From contig NZ_CP132507.1 of the NCBI RefSeq assembly GCF_032191775.1, positions 2,319,001-2,383,000 of the forward strand: a stretch of DNA of 64,000 bases, given 5' to 3'. The notes below the pieces were generated by a model, which saw only the letters and a list, made by a program, of their open reading frames with translations, did no database searches and was not told the DNA's origin. How positions within the stretch are numbered: the stretch's first letter is position 1; every line of letters starts with the position of its first letter. Both the position numbers and the translations under genes were made by a program. The DNA is from Rhodoferax mekongensis. GTDB lineage: Bacteria; Pseudomonadota; Gammaproteobacteria; Burkholderiales; Burkholderiaceae_C. Below are positions 39,104 to 47,603 of this stretch, one piece after another.

Positions 39104-40309
39104 ATGACAGACCGGATCACCCACCTCATTCATCATCCGTACCAGCCACCAGCTGGTTTTGAAGCGCCGCAACCCGGCGTATTCAAAGCGTCTACGGTGT
39201 TCTTCCCTACCGTGGCTGCCATGCGCAGCCGCGAATGGAAAGACAAGTCCGCCTACACCTACGGTTTGCACGGCACCCCCACCAGCTATGCGCTGGAAGA
39301 GCGCCTCGCGACCCTGGAGGGAGGCAAAGAGTGTCTGTTGGTTCCCAGTGGCCTCGCGGCGCTGGGACTGGTGGCGCTGTCTTTGTTGAAAAGCGGCGAC
39401 GAGGTCCTCTTGCCGGATAACGCATATGGACCCAACAAGTCCATCGTCGAAGGCGAGTTGATGGGGTGGGGGATTACCCACCAGTACTACAACCCGATGG
39501 ACCCTGAGGATCTGGAAGCCCAGATTTCGAGCCGTACCAAGCTGGTGTGGCTGGAGGCGGCGGGCTCTGTGAGCCTGGAGTTTCCCAACATTGTTGAAAT
39601 GGTGCGGATTTGCCAGCGCCGCAAGGTGCTCACCGCGCTCGACAACACCTGGGGCGCAGGCTTGGCCTTCAACCCGTTTGACCTCGTCCCCGGTGCCAGC
39701 AGTCCGGTGGCGGTAGACGTCTCGGCGCATGCCTTGACCAAGTATCCGAGCGGCGGTGGCGATGTATTGATGGGCAGCGTGATCACCCGCAACCCCGGGC
39801 TGCACCTCAAGCTCAAGTTGACCCATATGCGCTTCGGTATCGGGGTTGGCATGAACGATGTGGAAGCGGTGTTGCGCTCCCTGCCTACCATCGGATTGCG
39901 TTACCGCGCACACGATGTGGCCACACGCAGCCTCGCGGCATGGGCCCAAACCCAGCCGGAGTTTGTGCAGGTGCTGCATCCGGCCTTGCCGGAGTCCCCC
40001 GGGCACAGCCACTGGATGGCTCTGACGGGTGGGGAAGAGGGCAAAGCCGCCGGTCTCTTCAGTGTGATGCTGGACTCCCGGTTTACCCAAGCCCAAACAG
40101 ATGCCTTTTGCGACGCTCTCAAGCTGTTCAAGCTGGGCTACAGCTGGGGCGGCCCTATCAGTCTGGTGGTGCCTTACGAACTGGAAAGCATGCGTACGAT
40201 TTGGCCGGAGCATCTGCTGCGGGGAACGCTGGTGCGCTTCTCTATTGGCCTGGAAGATCTGGCCGACTTGCAGGCCGATATTGCCCAGGCACTGGAAGTC
40301 TTGCGCTGA
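39104..40309 (+). CDS. metC: Cystathionine beta-lyase MetC
   Basis: A 401-residue PLP enzyme of the Cys/Met metabolism family that cleaves cystathionine to homocysteine, pyruvate and ammonia in methionine synthesis. The Schiff-base lysine is K213 in SAHALTKYPSGGGDV. TYGLHGTPTSYALEERLATL and ALDNTWGAGL are family motifs. The Ala-Leu-Thr-Lys-Tyr context and the Trp-rich C-terminus (GYSWGGPISL, RFSIGLED) favour MetC over MetB or MetZ. The N-terminal HLIHHPYQPP is typical of Burkholderiales MetC. Confidence 0.93.
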   Translation: MTDRITHLIHHPYQPPAGFEAPQPGVFKASTVFFPTVAAMRSREWKDKSAYTYGLHGTPTSYALEERLATLEGGKECLLVPSGLAALGLVALSLLKSGDEVLLPDNAYGPNKSIVEGELMGWGITHQYYNPMDPEDLEAQISSRTKLVWLEAAGSVSLEFPNIVEMVRICQRRKVLTALDNTWGAGLAFNPFDLVPGASSPVAVDVSAHALTKYPSGGGDVLMGSVITRNPGLHLKLKLTHMRFGIGVGMNDVEAVLRSLPTIGLRYRAHDVATRSLAAWAQTQPEFVQVLHPALPESPGHSHWMALTGGEEGKAAGLFSVMLDSRFTQAQTDAFCDALKLFKLGYSWGGPISLVVPYELESMRTIWPEHLLRGTLVRFSIGLEDLADLQADIAQALEVLR

Positions 40310-40362
40310 CTGCGCGTTTTCCTGAGTAGGCAAGTGGCGGGTGTCGGCGTATTCTGCCGCGC

Positions 40363-41256
40363 ATGAGCACCACTTCCTCGCCTACCGAATCTCTCGATGC
40401 CACCAGTGCCGTGCGCTCGCCTGATTTGGAGCCGGCTCCGTATGTGCCACCGCCCTCCGAGGCGCCCCGGAAGACGATTCTCCCGTTGAAGTTGATGGAC
40501 CCTTTCCGGTGGCTGCGGCGGGGAGCGAGTGACCTAATGGCTCATCCCGGCATTGCACTCTTCTATGGCATTGCGTTCACCACCATGGCGCTGGTTCTCG
40601 GCGCCGTGTTCAGAAACAGCCCGGAGTACACCATGACCATTGCCTCCGGTTGTTTATTGGTTGGCCCGTTTTTGGCCATGGGCCTCTATGAGGTCAGCCG
40701 CCGTCGCGAGGCAGGCATACCGCCCGCGCTGGGTGCCTCCATCGTTTGTTGGGACCGCCATATTCCCAGCATGGCCATGCTGGTGCTCGTGCTCATCGTG
40801 TTGGAGTTGCTGTGGGGCAGGGCATCGCTGGTGGTGTTTGCGGTGTTTTTCAATACCGGCATGCCCTCGACGACTGGCGTGGTGCAAGCGGTGTTCAATC
40901 CGCAGAACCTCGAGTTTGTTTTCGCGTATGCCGTGGTCGGCGGTGGATTTGCCGTATTGGTCTTTGCGCTGACCGTCGTGTCCATTCCCATGATTCTGGA
41001 CAGGGACACCGATGCCATTTCTGCCGCGATCACCAGCATTGAGGTGTTTTTGAAGAACACGGGCGTCATGGTGTTGTGGGGCGCTTTGCTGACCGGCCTG
41101 CTCGCGGTCGCCATGGCGTTGCCCTGGCACCTAGGCTTGCTGCTGGTGGGGCCTTGGTTGGGCCATGCGACCTGGCATGCGTACCGCGGCGCTGTGCAGT
41201 GGCCCTTGGATGAAAGTCCGGTGAACCCGGTCGAAAACCCGGCCGCGTCGCCGTGA
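40363..41256 (+). CDS. DUF2189 integral membrane protein
   Basis: A 297-residue membrane protein with a proline-rich cytoplasmic N-terminus (about 1-50) and six or so hydrophobic helices. The stretch HPGIALFYGIAFTTMALVLG, then GPFLAMGLYEVSRRREAGI, is the DUF2189 signature. The function is unknown; some relatives sit with cytochrome oxidase genes, but none is present here. It stands alone between metC and a small lysine-rich protein. Confidence 0.85.
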   Translation: MSTTSSPTESLDATSAVRSPDLEPAPYVPPPSEAPRKTILPLKLMDPFRWLRRGASDLMAHPGIALFYGIAFTTMALVLGAVFRNSPEYTMTIASGCLLVGPFLAMGLYEVSRRREAGIPPALGASIVCWDRHIPSMAMLVLVLIVLELLWGRASLVVFAVFFNTGMPSTTGVVQAVFNPQNLEFVFAYAVVGGGFAVLVFALTVVSIPMILDRDTDAISAAITSIEVFLKNTGVMVLWGALLTGLLAVAMALPWHLGLLLVGPWLGHATWHAYRGAVQWPLDESPVNPVENPAASP

Positions 41257-41302
41257 GGGTGCGGCAAGGTGTTACAGTGGCCTCAATTAACGAAAGCACA
41301 CT

Positions 41303-41491
41303 TTGGCAACACCCAACTACGGATACGAAAAACGTCAGAAAGAACTGGCCAAACGTAAAAAGAAAGAAGAAAAGCTCAAGCAAAAAGCCGAGCGCAAGAC
41401 GGGCGACGGCGTGGAGTTGACCCCCAATGAGGCAGCGGAACAAGCGGCCTCGGCGGCGGCTCAAGCGCCTGACGAAGCCCCCCCGGCCTGA
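41303..41491 (+). CDS. Small lysine-rich protein of unknown function
   Basis: A 62-residue protein with no recognised domain. The first half is a very basic helix (YEKRQKELAKRKKKEEKLKQ) and the second half is acidic and alanine-rich. It begins with a TTG at 41303. Length, conserved-looking start MATPNYGYEKRQKELAK and a terminator directly after it suggest a real gene. The basic helix could bind nucleic acid or ribosomes, which is inference only. Confidence 0.65.
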   Translation: MATPNYGYEKRQKELAKRKKKEEKLKQKAERKTGDGVELTPNEAAEQAASAAAQAPDEAPPA

Positions 41492-41528
41492 TCGGCTCAA
41501 TCCGCCAACCGTCGCTTCACAGCGGCCA

Positions 41529-41566
41529 AACCTCTTGGGGTACGTCTACCGCAAGAGGTTTTTTAT
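41529..41566 (+). terminator. Intrinsic terminator after the lysine-rich gene
   Basis: AACCTCTTG (41529-41537) pairs with CAAGAGGTT (41552-41560), an inner GGTA/TACC continues the stem past one mismatch, and TTTTTTATT follows. The stem lies partly inside the 3' end of the convergent esterase gene, whose stop codon is in the loop side. Confidence 0.88.
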
Positions 41567-42199
41567 TGCCGGCCACATGGTGTTGAGAATGGTCGGGTGC
41601 GCTTCTTCCTTGGGGTGAATGCGGTCCGCCTGAAACAGGGCCGCTGCATTGGGCGCATCGGCGACACCTTTCAACAAAAATGGCACCAAAGCCGCTTTGG
41701 TGGATTTGGCTACCGTGGCAAAAGTTTCGCTGAAGCGCTTGGTGTAATCCTGGCCGTAGTTGGGCGGCACTTGCATGCCCGCCAGCAGCACTTTGGCACC
41801 ACTGGCCTGGGCCGCGCGCGTCATGGCCATCAGGTTGTCTTGCGTCATGCTCAACGGCAGCCCGCGCAGGGCATCGTTACCACCCAGCTCAATCACGACC
41901 AAGGTGGGTTTGTGTTGCGCCAACAAAGCAGGCAGACGGGATCTGCCGCCGGAGGTGGTGTCCCCGCTGATGCTGGCGTTGACTACCGTGGCGGCTACTT
42001 TGTCGGCTGCCATGCGTTGCTCCATCAGAGCAACCCATCCGGTACCGCGTTTGAGCCCGTACTCCGCGCTCAGCGAATCGCCCAGCACCAGCACTTTGGC
42101 AGATGCAGGGGACTCTTTGGCATGCGCTGTGTTTGCCCCTGCAAAAGAGGCCAAAATGAGCAGCGCGATACAGTGTCTACGAACTACAGAGAGCCCCAT
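41546..42199 (-). CDS. tesA: GDSL-type esterase/lysophospholipase (TesA-like)
   Basis: A 217-residue periplasmic SGNH hydrolase. A signal peptide (hydrophobic 10-24, AHA cleavage) precedes the nucleophile S42 in LVLGDSLSAEYGL. The oxyanion residues are in SISGDTTSGG and ELGGNDALRG, and the catalytic D-H pair is in DRIHPKEEAHP. This matches E. coli TesA, a thioesterase, protease I and lysophospholipase. The ATG at 42199 is chosen; an ATG at 42211 is also possible. Its start overlaps the divergent ABC gene, as the CATG tetranucleotide holds both start codons. Confidence 0.92.
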   Translation of the reverse strand: MGLSVVRRHCIALLILASFAGANTAHAKESPASAKVLVLGDSLSAEYGLKRGTGWVALMEQRMAADKVAATVVNASISGDTTSGGRSRLPALLAQHKPTLVVIELGGNDALRGLPLSMTQDNLMAMTRAAQASGAKVLLAGMQVPPNYGQDYTKRFSETFATVAKSTKAALVPFLLKGVADAPNAAALFQADRIHPKEEAHPTILNTMWPAIKNLLR

Positions 42200-42884
42200 G
42201 AGTGATTCCATTATTTCGGTTGAGCATGTTTTCAAGGCGGTGACAGATTCCACCGGCACGCTGGAGATCCTGCGCGACATTGATTTTGCACTCAATGCCC
42301 GTGAGACCGCAGCCATTGTGGGGGCTTCGGGCTCCGGCAAGAGTACCTTGTTGTCCATCATCGCCGGTCTCGATACGCCCACGGGCGGCACCGTGCGCTT
42401 GGCCGGGCAGGACCTATTCGCCCTGGACGAAGATGCCCGCGCCGCGCTGCGTGCCCGGCAGGTGGGTTTCGTGTTCCAGAGTTTTCAGTTGCTGGGCAAT
42501 CTGACTGCACTGGAAAACGTGATGCTGCCCCTGGAACTGGATGGCCGCAAAGACGCCCGTGCTGCCGCCACCGAAATGCTGTCACGCGTGGGCCTGTCCC
42601 AGCGCTTGAATTCTTATCCCAAGGTGCTCTCAGGCGGAGAGCAACAGCGCGTCGCGCTGGCGCGCGCCTTTGTGGTCAAACCGGCCGTGTTGTTGGCCGA
42701 CGAGCCCACCGGCAGCCTGGACTTTGCCACCGGTGAAAAAATCATGGAACTGATGTTCGACCTCAACCGCGAGCAAGGCACTACCCTGGTTCTGGTGACG
42801 CATGACCGAAGCATCGCTGCGCGTTGTGACCGCCGTATCCTTATCGAGGCGGGTCGGGTCGTCCCCGAAGCGGTGGCTGCCTGA
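42198..42884 (+). CDS. ABC transporter ATPase, YbbA/LolD-like
   Basis: A 228-residue ATPase of the MacB/LolD/YbbA type. Walker A is GASGSGKST (42-50), the signature is LSGGEQQRVALARAF, and Walker B is VLLADEPTGSLD. Pairing with a divergent tesA is the E. coli tesA-ybbA arrangement, so YbbA is the best match. The FtsX-like permease (YbbP) that should follow is absent: the next gene is a histidine kinase on the other strand. The permease must be elsewhere or missing. Confidence 0.9.
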   Translation: MSDSIISVEHVFKAVTDSTGTLEILRDIDFALNARETAAIVGASGSGKSTLLSIIAGLDTPTGGTVRLAGQDLFALDEDARAALRARQVGFVFQSFQLLGNLTALENVMLPLELDGRKDARAAATEMLSRVGLSQRLNSYPKVLSGGEQQRVALARAFVVKPAVLLADEPTGSLDFATGEKIMELMFDLNREQGTTLVLVTHDRSIAARCDRRILIEAGRVVPEAVAA

Positions 42885-42889
42885 GGGCC

Positions 42890-42953
42890 TTTTTGCTATT
42901 AAATCAGTAGCTACTCGCGCACATTCCCCGGGCGCCAAGGGCTGATTTTGGCC
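42890..42953 (+). repeat. Dispersed palindromic repeat, copy 4
   Basis: TTTTGCTATTAAATCAGTAG leads into AGCTACTCGCGCACATT, then CGGGCGCCAAGGGC and TTTTGG. It sits between the convergent ABC gene and histidine kinase and reaches the kinase stop codon. Confidence 0.75.
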
Positions 42954-45790
42954 TAAACGTCCCCTTGGGGGATGTCGATGGTGACAACCGTTCCTTGCTG
43001 TGGTGTGCTTTCAATGTGGAGTTGGGCTTTGTGCAGGTCCGCAATCAGTTTGGCGGTGCTCAGGCCCAGGCCGAATCCGGGGTGTTTGCCGGAGCTGTCG
43101 GCGCGGTAGAAGCGCTCAAAGATGTGTTGCTGCACTTCATGCGTCATGCCTTGGCCCTGGTCGCTGATGCGGATGCGTACACCACCGGGGTTGTCTACAT
43201 CTTCATTCAGCGGGCCCACATGGATCGTGACCGGAGTGCCCGCTGGGCTGAAGGCATAGGCGTTGTGCAGTAGCTCCGTCACCGCCATGGTGATCGCCAC
43301 CGGGTCGACACGGCACCAGGGGATCGGGTCCATATGCTGAACGACAGGCGGCTCCCGGTCCTCGGGTATCTGAATGCCCCGGGCGGCCATGGCGCAAAGG
43401 GCCCCCAGGTCGGTGATGCGGGTGCGCTTGATATCCAGCCCGTTCATGTCCAGCTCCGACAGGTCCAACATGCGTTGGAGCAACTGATTCAGTCCCTGGG
43501 ATTTGCGCAGTATCTGCAGCCCCATCTCCTTGACGCTGTCAGCGTTCAGCGTGCGCGTGGCCAGCAGGTCGGCATAACCATGGATCACCGTCAGTGGGGT
43601 GCGGATTTCATGTGCAGCAAATGACATGAACTGCGACTTGGAGCGCTCCAGCTGCATCTCGGGCGTGGTGTCGTGCAGCAGCACGATGGTGCGCAGAGTG
43701 GGGTCTTCAAAGGTGTGGACGCGCATGTCGAGGTAGCTGGCCACTGAGTCGGGCTTGACCGGCACCAGGTCGCGGTACACATGGTGTTCTTTGTTGTTGC
43801 GCACACTCAACATGCTTTGCGCCACCGACAGCGCCTGCGCCTGCGCCAGCTGGAAATTGCGTCCGATATGGCGGGCCACAGTCAGGTAGCTCTCGCGCTC
43901 CTCACCGGGAGGCATTGCGATCAAGTCAAAACTCTTGTCGTTGGAGAGCACCAGCACGCCATCGGCGTCAAAGCCCATGTAGCCTTGGTCCATGGCCTCA
44001 AGCACCGACCGCAGTTGTAACGACTGGTGCTGCAGCCGCAAATTGGTGGTTTGCAAGGCCGCATCCGCCTCTTGCAACTGGCGGGTGCGCCGCTCTACCG
44101 CGATGGTCAGCAGCTGGGTGGATCCGGTCAGCATCAGACTGGCGGCCAGGGTGAGCCAGGTCAGCAATATGCCGGTCCCCAGCGCAAAGAATGGGGCGCG
44201 GCTGAGCTCACCCTGCCAGAAGTCGCCACTGGGCGTGGCTTGCAGGGCGTAGCTGCGGTCGGCAAAACGGATGGTCTGGCTCACAGGTGCCGGGACCGGC
44301 AACGAGAGCAGACTGGCGTTATGCAGCAGGCCGCGCATGGGAGGCTTGGCCGCTTGACCATCCTCGAACAAGGCTTGCGTCTCGGCCGGCTCGTTCTGAT
44401 CTACAAACTGGTAGTGCACTACCTGGCGTCGCGGCGCCTCACCACTGGCCAGACGAAAGTTGGCAAAGCGCAGGCTTTCAACCGCACTGTCCACAATGTC
44501 CTCCATGCGCAGCACCGCCACGGCAAAGCCGACTGGGGTGGGTTTTGGGTCCGTGTTTGTCTGGGGCCCAGCTGGTGCCACGGGACTCAGGTACAGCGCG
44601 CCCCATGATTTGCCGGTCTCCTGCACCAGTTGGATGCGTGGGGTGATGGCCGGCTCTCCGCTGCGCAAGGCCTGATCGATGGCAGCACGCCGAGCGGGGT
44701 TGGCATGAATGTTCAGGCCCAAAGCAGCGCGGTTCTTCTCCAGGGGGGCAATGTGTTCCACCGCGACATAGAAGTCGGCTCTCCGGCTGGGCATCAGGGT
44801 GCCGTCAGTTGTACGGTCTACCAAGGCTGCCTGCGGGCCGTATTCGGTACGCAGTCGCTGCTCGAACTGATGGCGCTGCTCGTGGGGTATCAAGGGGTTC
44901 CAACTGAGCGCTTGCACATGTGGATGGCTGGCCTGTATCGCAGCAGCCACGTCACTGAATTGCGCGGCAGTCTCTCGAGGCGCATTGCGCAAGTGGCTCT
45001 GCAGGATCTGCACCGCCTGATGCGCGCTGCGGAAATCGGCATCCAGACGTTGGGCCAATGCGGTGTTCGAGTCCCGCAAACGGGCCAAGGTCTGTTGTTC
45101 GTCCATCCATACGGCGCGTGCGGTGACCCCCAATGTCAGCGCGGCGCCCAGTGCCACCAGTGTGCTCACGCGCCATTTGCGGGGCTCCCGCCATGCGTCA
45201 TCTTGCAGCCACAGAATGGTCAGGGGCAGGAGGAGGGCGATGCCTGCCCATTCCGGCAGGAGCAGCCCCGCAGCTTGCAGGCCCCAATGTTGCACGGCTG
45301 CGGCCTCCTGCATCTGGGACAGAACCAGCAGGTACAAGGCGGCACCGGCACTGGTCGCGAGCAGCCCCGCGCCACAGATCCACAGGCTTTTGCGCAGACG
45401 CCGCAGTTTGCTGGGCAGGATTTGCAATGCCAACACGGCGACACGCGCCACTTCAGTTTGCAGCACCAGAGCACATGCCCCCAGGCTGGCAAGTGCCCAT
45501 TCGCTGGACCCGGAAGTGCCTTCCATCAGCCAGAGGTCCCACACCAGGCGCGCCAACCATAGACCAGGCAAAACCTTGCGCCCGCACATCAGGGCCCCCG
45601 CGACCGCAACACCCGAAGCCGCAGTGCCAGCCACCAGCAGCGGGTTGGGCAAGGCAAACAGCAAGTGCACCAGCGTTGCCACCAGCACATAGGCCAACGC
45701 GCACACTGCGTTGGCTGCCAATGGCGGCAATGCCATGAGCCACGCCGCAGGCTTGCCTACAGTGAGACCAGCGATGTTGGTAGTGCTCAT
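42953..45790 (-). CDS. Membrane sensor histidine kinase with CHASE and PAS-like domains
   Basis: A 945-residue sensor kinase. The N-terminus has about eight hydrophobic helices resembling a MASE1-type sensor. A periplasmic CHASE domain (about 260-490, with ALSWNPLIPHEQRHQFE) comes next, then a further helix and a PAS-like segment (AMDQGYMGFDADGVLVLSND). HisKA carries the phospho-acceptor H727 in FAAHEIRTPLT, and HATPase_c has the N box LLHNAYAF, DQGQGM and GFGLGLSTA. No receiver domain is fused and no response regulator gene is adjacent, so the partner is unknown. The ligand is also unknown. Confidence 0.9.
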   Translation of the reverse strand: MSTTNIAGLTVGKPAAWLMALPPLAANAVCALAYVLVATLVHLLFALPNPLLVAGTAASGVAVAGALMCGRKVLPGLWLARLVWDLWLMEGTSGSSEWALASLGACALVLQTEVARVAVLALQILPSKLRRLRKSLWICGAGLLATSAGAALYLLVLSQMQEAAAVQHWGLQAAGLLLPEWAGIALLLPLTILWLQDDAWREPRKWRVSTLVALGAALTLGVTARAVWMDEQQTLARLRDSNTALAQRLDADFRSAHQAVQILQSHLRNAPRETAAQFSDVAAAIQASHPHVQALSWNPLIPHEQRHQFEQRLRTEYGPQAALVDRTTDGTLMPSRRADFYVAVEHIAPLEKNRAALGLNIHANPARRAAIDQALRSGEPAITPRIQLVQETGKSWGALYLSPVAPAGPQTNTDPKPTPVGFAVAVLRMEDIVDSAVESLRFANFRLASGEAPRRQVVHYQFVDQNEPAETQALFEDGQAAKPPMRGLLHNASLLSLPVPAPVSQTIRFADRSYALQATPSGDFWQGELSRAPFFALGTGILLTWLTLAASLMLTGSTQLLTIAVERRTRQLQEADAALQTTNLRLQHQSLQLRSVLEAMDQGYMGFDADGVLVLSNDKSFDLIAMPPGEERESYLTVARHIGRNFQLAQAQALSVAQSMLSVRNNKEHHVYRDLVPVKPDSVASYLDMRVHTFEDPTLRTIVLLHDTTPEMQLERSKSQFMSFAAHEIRTPLTVIHGYADLLATRTLNADSVKEMGLQILRKSQGLNQLLQRMLDLSELDMNGLDIKRTRITDLGALCAMAARGIQIPEDREPPVVQHMDPIPWCRVDPVAITMAVTELLHNAYAFSPAGTPVTIHVGPLNEDVDNPGGVRIRISDQGQGMTHEVQQHIFERFYRADSSGKHPGFGLGLSTAKLIADLHKAQLHIESTPQQGTVVTIDIPQGDV

Positions 45791-45935
45791 GGAATTAGAA
45801 AAATGAAGCGAATATCACATTAAAACATTTTAAATGATAAAAGTGAATCAAATATGATGGTCGTACTAACAAAAGACCGATATTGCCTCTGTAGCCCCAG
45901 ACGGCGGTGCAGGCGCCAGGGTCGATAATCCTCCC
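45791..45935. promoter_or_regulatory. AT-rich divergent promoter region, histidine kinase / rlmB
   Basis: The first 75 bases upstream of the kinase are very AT-rich, with an imperfect palindrome TCACATT...AAAAGTGA around ACATTTTAAATG at about 45815-45847. This could be a regulator site controlling the kinase. The rest is GC-rich and leads to rlmB. No clear sigma-70 pair was found. Confidence 0.35.
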
Positions 45936-46715
45936 ATGTCCTCCCCCAAAGTTTTATTCGGCTTTCATGCCGTGGGCGTGCGCCTGAAGACCGCCCCCCA
46001 ATCCATCATCGAGATTTACTACGAGCCCACCCGCCGTGACGCGCGCATGCGCCAGTTTCTCGACAAAGTGGCAGAAAGCGGTGTACGCCTGATCGAAGCC
46101 GACGGCATGCGCTTGGCCAAACTTGCCGGTAGCCACGGCCACCAGGGTGTGGCCGCCCGGGTGCAAGAGATCAAGCAGGTCCATTCCTTGGATGAGTTGC
46201 TCGAAAACCTGGAAGCCACCAATGCCGAGTTGCCCGTGGCTGAGCGCACCAACCCGCTGATTTTGGTGCTGGACGGCGTGACTGACCCGCACAACCTTGG
46301 CGCTTGCTTGCGGGTAGCTGATGGCGCCGGTGCGCATTGCGTGATTGCCCCCAAAGACCACGCGGCCGGCATCAACGCCACCGTGGCCAAAGTGGCCAGC
46401 GGTGCGGCCGAAACCGTGCCGTACTTCATGGTGACCAATCTGGCCCGCACGCTCAACGAGCTCAAGGAGCGCAATATCTGGATCATAGGCACCAGCGACC
46501 AGGCCACCAGCAACCTGTACCAGGCCGACCTGAAAGGGCCGGTGGCGTTGGTGTTGGGCGCCGAGGGCGATGGCATGCGCCAGCTCACTGCCAAAACCTG
46601 CGACCAGCTGGTGAGCATTCCCATGCAGGGCGCGGTGGAAAGCCTGAATGTGTCGGTGGCCAGTGGCGTGTGTTTGTACGAAGCCCTGCGTCAGCGCACA
46701 GCTGCCAGCAAGTAA
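45936..46715 (+). CDS. rlmB: 23S rRNA (guanosine-2251-2'-O)-methyltransferase RlmB
   Basis: A 259-residue SPOUT-class methyltransferase acting on G2251 in the ribosomal P-loop. An N-terminal substrate-binding domain (FGFHAVGVRLKTAP) is joined to the SpoU domain with LILVLDGVTDPHNLGACLR, KVASGAAETVPYF, LVLGAEGDGMR and IPMQGAVESLNVSVASGV, which form the trefoil-knot SAM site. Length and motifs are standard. It begins a plus-strand run with a short lipoprotein and a membrane protein. Confidence 0.96.
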   Translation: MSSPKVLFGFHAVGVRLKTAPQSIIEIYYEPTRRDARMRQFLDKVAESGVRLIEADGMRLAKLAGSHGHQGVAARVQEIKQVHSLDELLENLEATNAELPVAERTNPLILVLDGVTDPHNLGACLRVADGAGAHCVIAPKDHAAGINATVAKVASGAAETVPYFMVTNLARTLNELKERNIWIIGTSDQATSNLYQADLKGPVALVLGAEGDGMRQLTAKTCDQLVSIPMQGAVESLNVSVASGVCLYEALRQRTAASK

Positions 46716-46737
46716 ATCAACCCTTCCGGAGAGTTTC

Positions 46738-47097
46738 ATGATTGCTATAACGTCAATAGCTGCCCGCGCAATAGCGACGAGCGCTGCAGCCGTTTTTCTT
46801 TTGATGGGTTGTACCCAGGAGCAACAAAACAAGCTCGGCCGTGAAATCCAGAACTGGACTGGCACCAACGGCGTGCTGGAGTTCTATGCCGGCGACAAGC
46901 TGGTGCGCCGCTTCATCAAAATCGACAAACTCTCCACCGCCATGGGTACCGATGACGGCAAGCCACGCCCCTACCGCTATGGCTACGGGGTGCTCGACGA
47001 GAACTTCAACTTCGTGGCAGATAGTGGCGAAAAGAAGGTGTATTTCGAAATCAGCGATTACGGCTCGAACTACCTCTTCTTCGAGAACCCACGTTAA
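46738..47097 (+). CDS. Small lipoprotein of unknown function, N-terminus repeat-encoded
   Basis: A 119-residue lipoprotein. The signal peptide runs from MIAITSIAARAIATSAAAV to the lipobox LLMGC, and the mature part is a small, probably beta-rich domain (VLEFYAGDKLVRRFIKIDKL, YGYGVLDENFNF, YFEISDYGSNYLF). No family is recognised. The start has CCGGAGAG six bases upstream. The first 18 or so codons coincide exactly with a copy of the dispersed palindromic repeat, so the signal peptide seems to have been built from a repeat. It follows rlmB by 22 nt. Confidence 0.8.
   Translation: MIAITSIAARAIATSAAAVFLLMGCTQEQQNKLGREIQNWTGTNGVLEFYAGDKLVRRFIKIDKLSTAMGTDDGKPRPYRYGYGVLDENFNFVADSGEKKVYFEISDYGSNYLFFENPR
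46741..46795 (+). repeat. Dispersed palindromic repeat, copy 5 (inside a coding region)
   Basis: ATTGCTATAACGTCAATAGC continues as TGCCCGCGCAATAGCGACGA and GCGCTGCAGCCG. It aligns over about 50 bases with the intergenic copy at 53823 (TGCTATAA, AGCTGCTTGCGCAATA, GACGAGCGCTAGAGGCC). Here it begins one codon after the lipoprotein start. Confidence 0.75.
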
Positions 47098-47108
47098 ACC
47101 CGGTTGCC

Positions 47109-47603
47109 ATGCAGCCCACCACCACATCACTCAAGCTGGCTGTCGTGGTGAGTGTGCTGTGCCTGTGCGCGTTGGCGGTGTATCTGGCACCGCTGCAACC
47201 GAGCGTGGTGGCGCTGCAGCTCACCTTCACCCCCGATGCGTTTGCCCGCGTGCTGCAGGCTTGGGGCCCCGAGGGCGTGCAACGGTTTCGCCACCATTTG
47301 CCCATCGATGGGCTTCTGTTATGGAGCTACGGTGCTGCCGGTTATCTGGCCGTGGCGCGCACCCGCTTTTTTGAACCCCTCAAGAGCCTGCTGCCCATGC
47401 ACGGGCTCGCCTTGCTGTTGCCCGCAGCCGCTGCGTTTGATGCAGCGGAAAACCTGCTGCACTGGGTGCTGACCGGGGCTGGTGCAGGGGGAACACCAGC
47501 CAGTGCGGCCTGGTATCTCGCGGCTGGCATCTGTGCATCACTGAAATGGGCGGGGATTGCGGTATTTGCTTTTGCCACGGTGCTTGCGTGGAGGCGGCGT
47601 TAG
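47109..47603 (+). CDS. Four-helix membrane protein of unknown function
   Basis: A 164-residue integral membrane protein with four hydrophobic segments (about 8-27, 65-82, 92-112 and 135-158). A soluble-looking loop (PDAFARVLQAWGPEGVQRFR, then HHLPIDG) lies between the first two. The motif AAAAFDAAENLLHW in helix three is the most conserved-looking part. No family is recognised. It follows the small lipoprotein by 11 nt, and the two are probably co-transcribed. Confidence 0.72.
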   Translation: MQPTTTSLKLAVVVSVLCLCALAVYLAPLQPSVVALQLTFTPDAFARVLQAWGPEGVQRFRHHLPIDGLLLWSYGAAGYLAVARTRFFEPLKSLLPMHGLALLLPAAAAFDAAENLLHWVLTGAGAGGTPASAAWYLAAGICASLKWAGIAVFAFATVLAWRRR

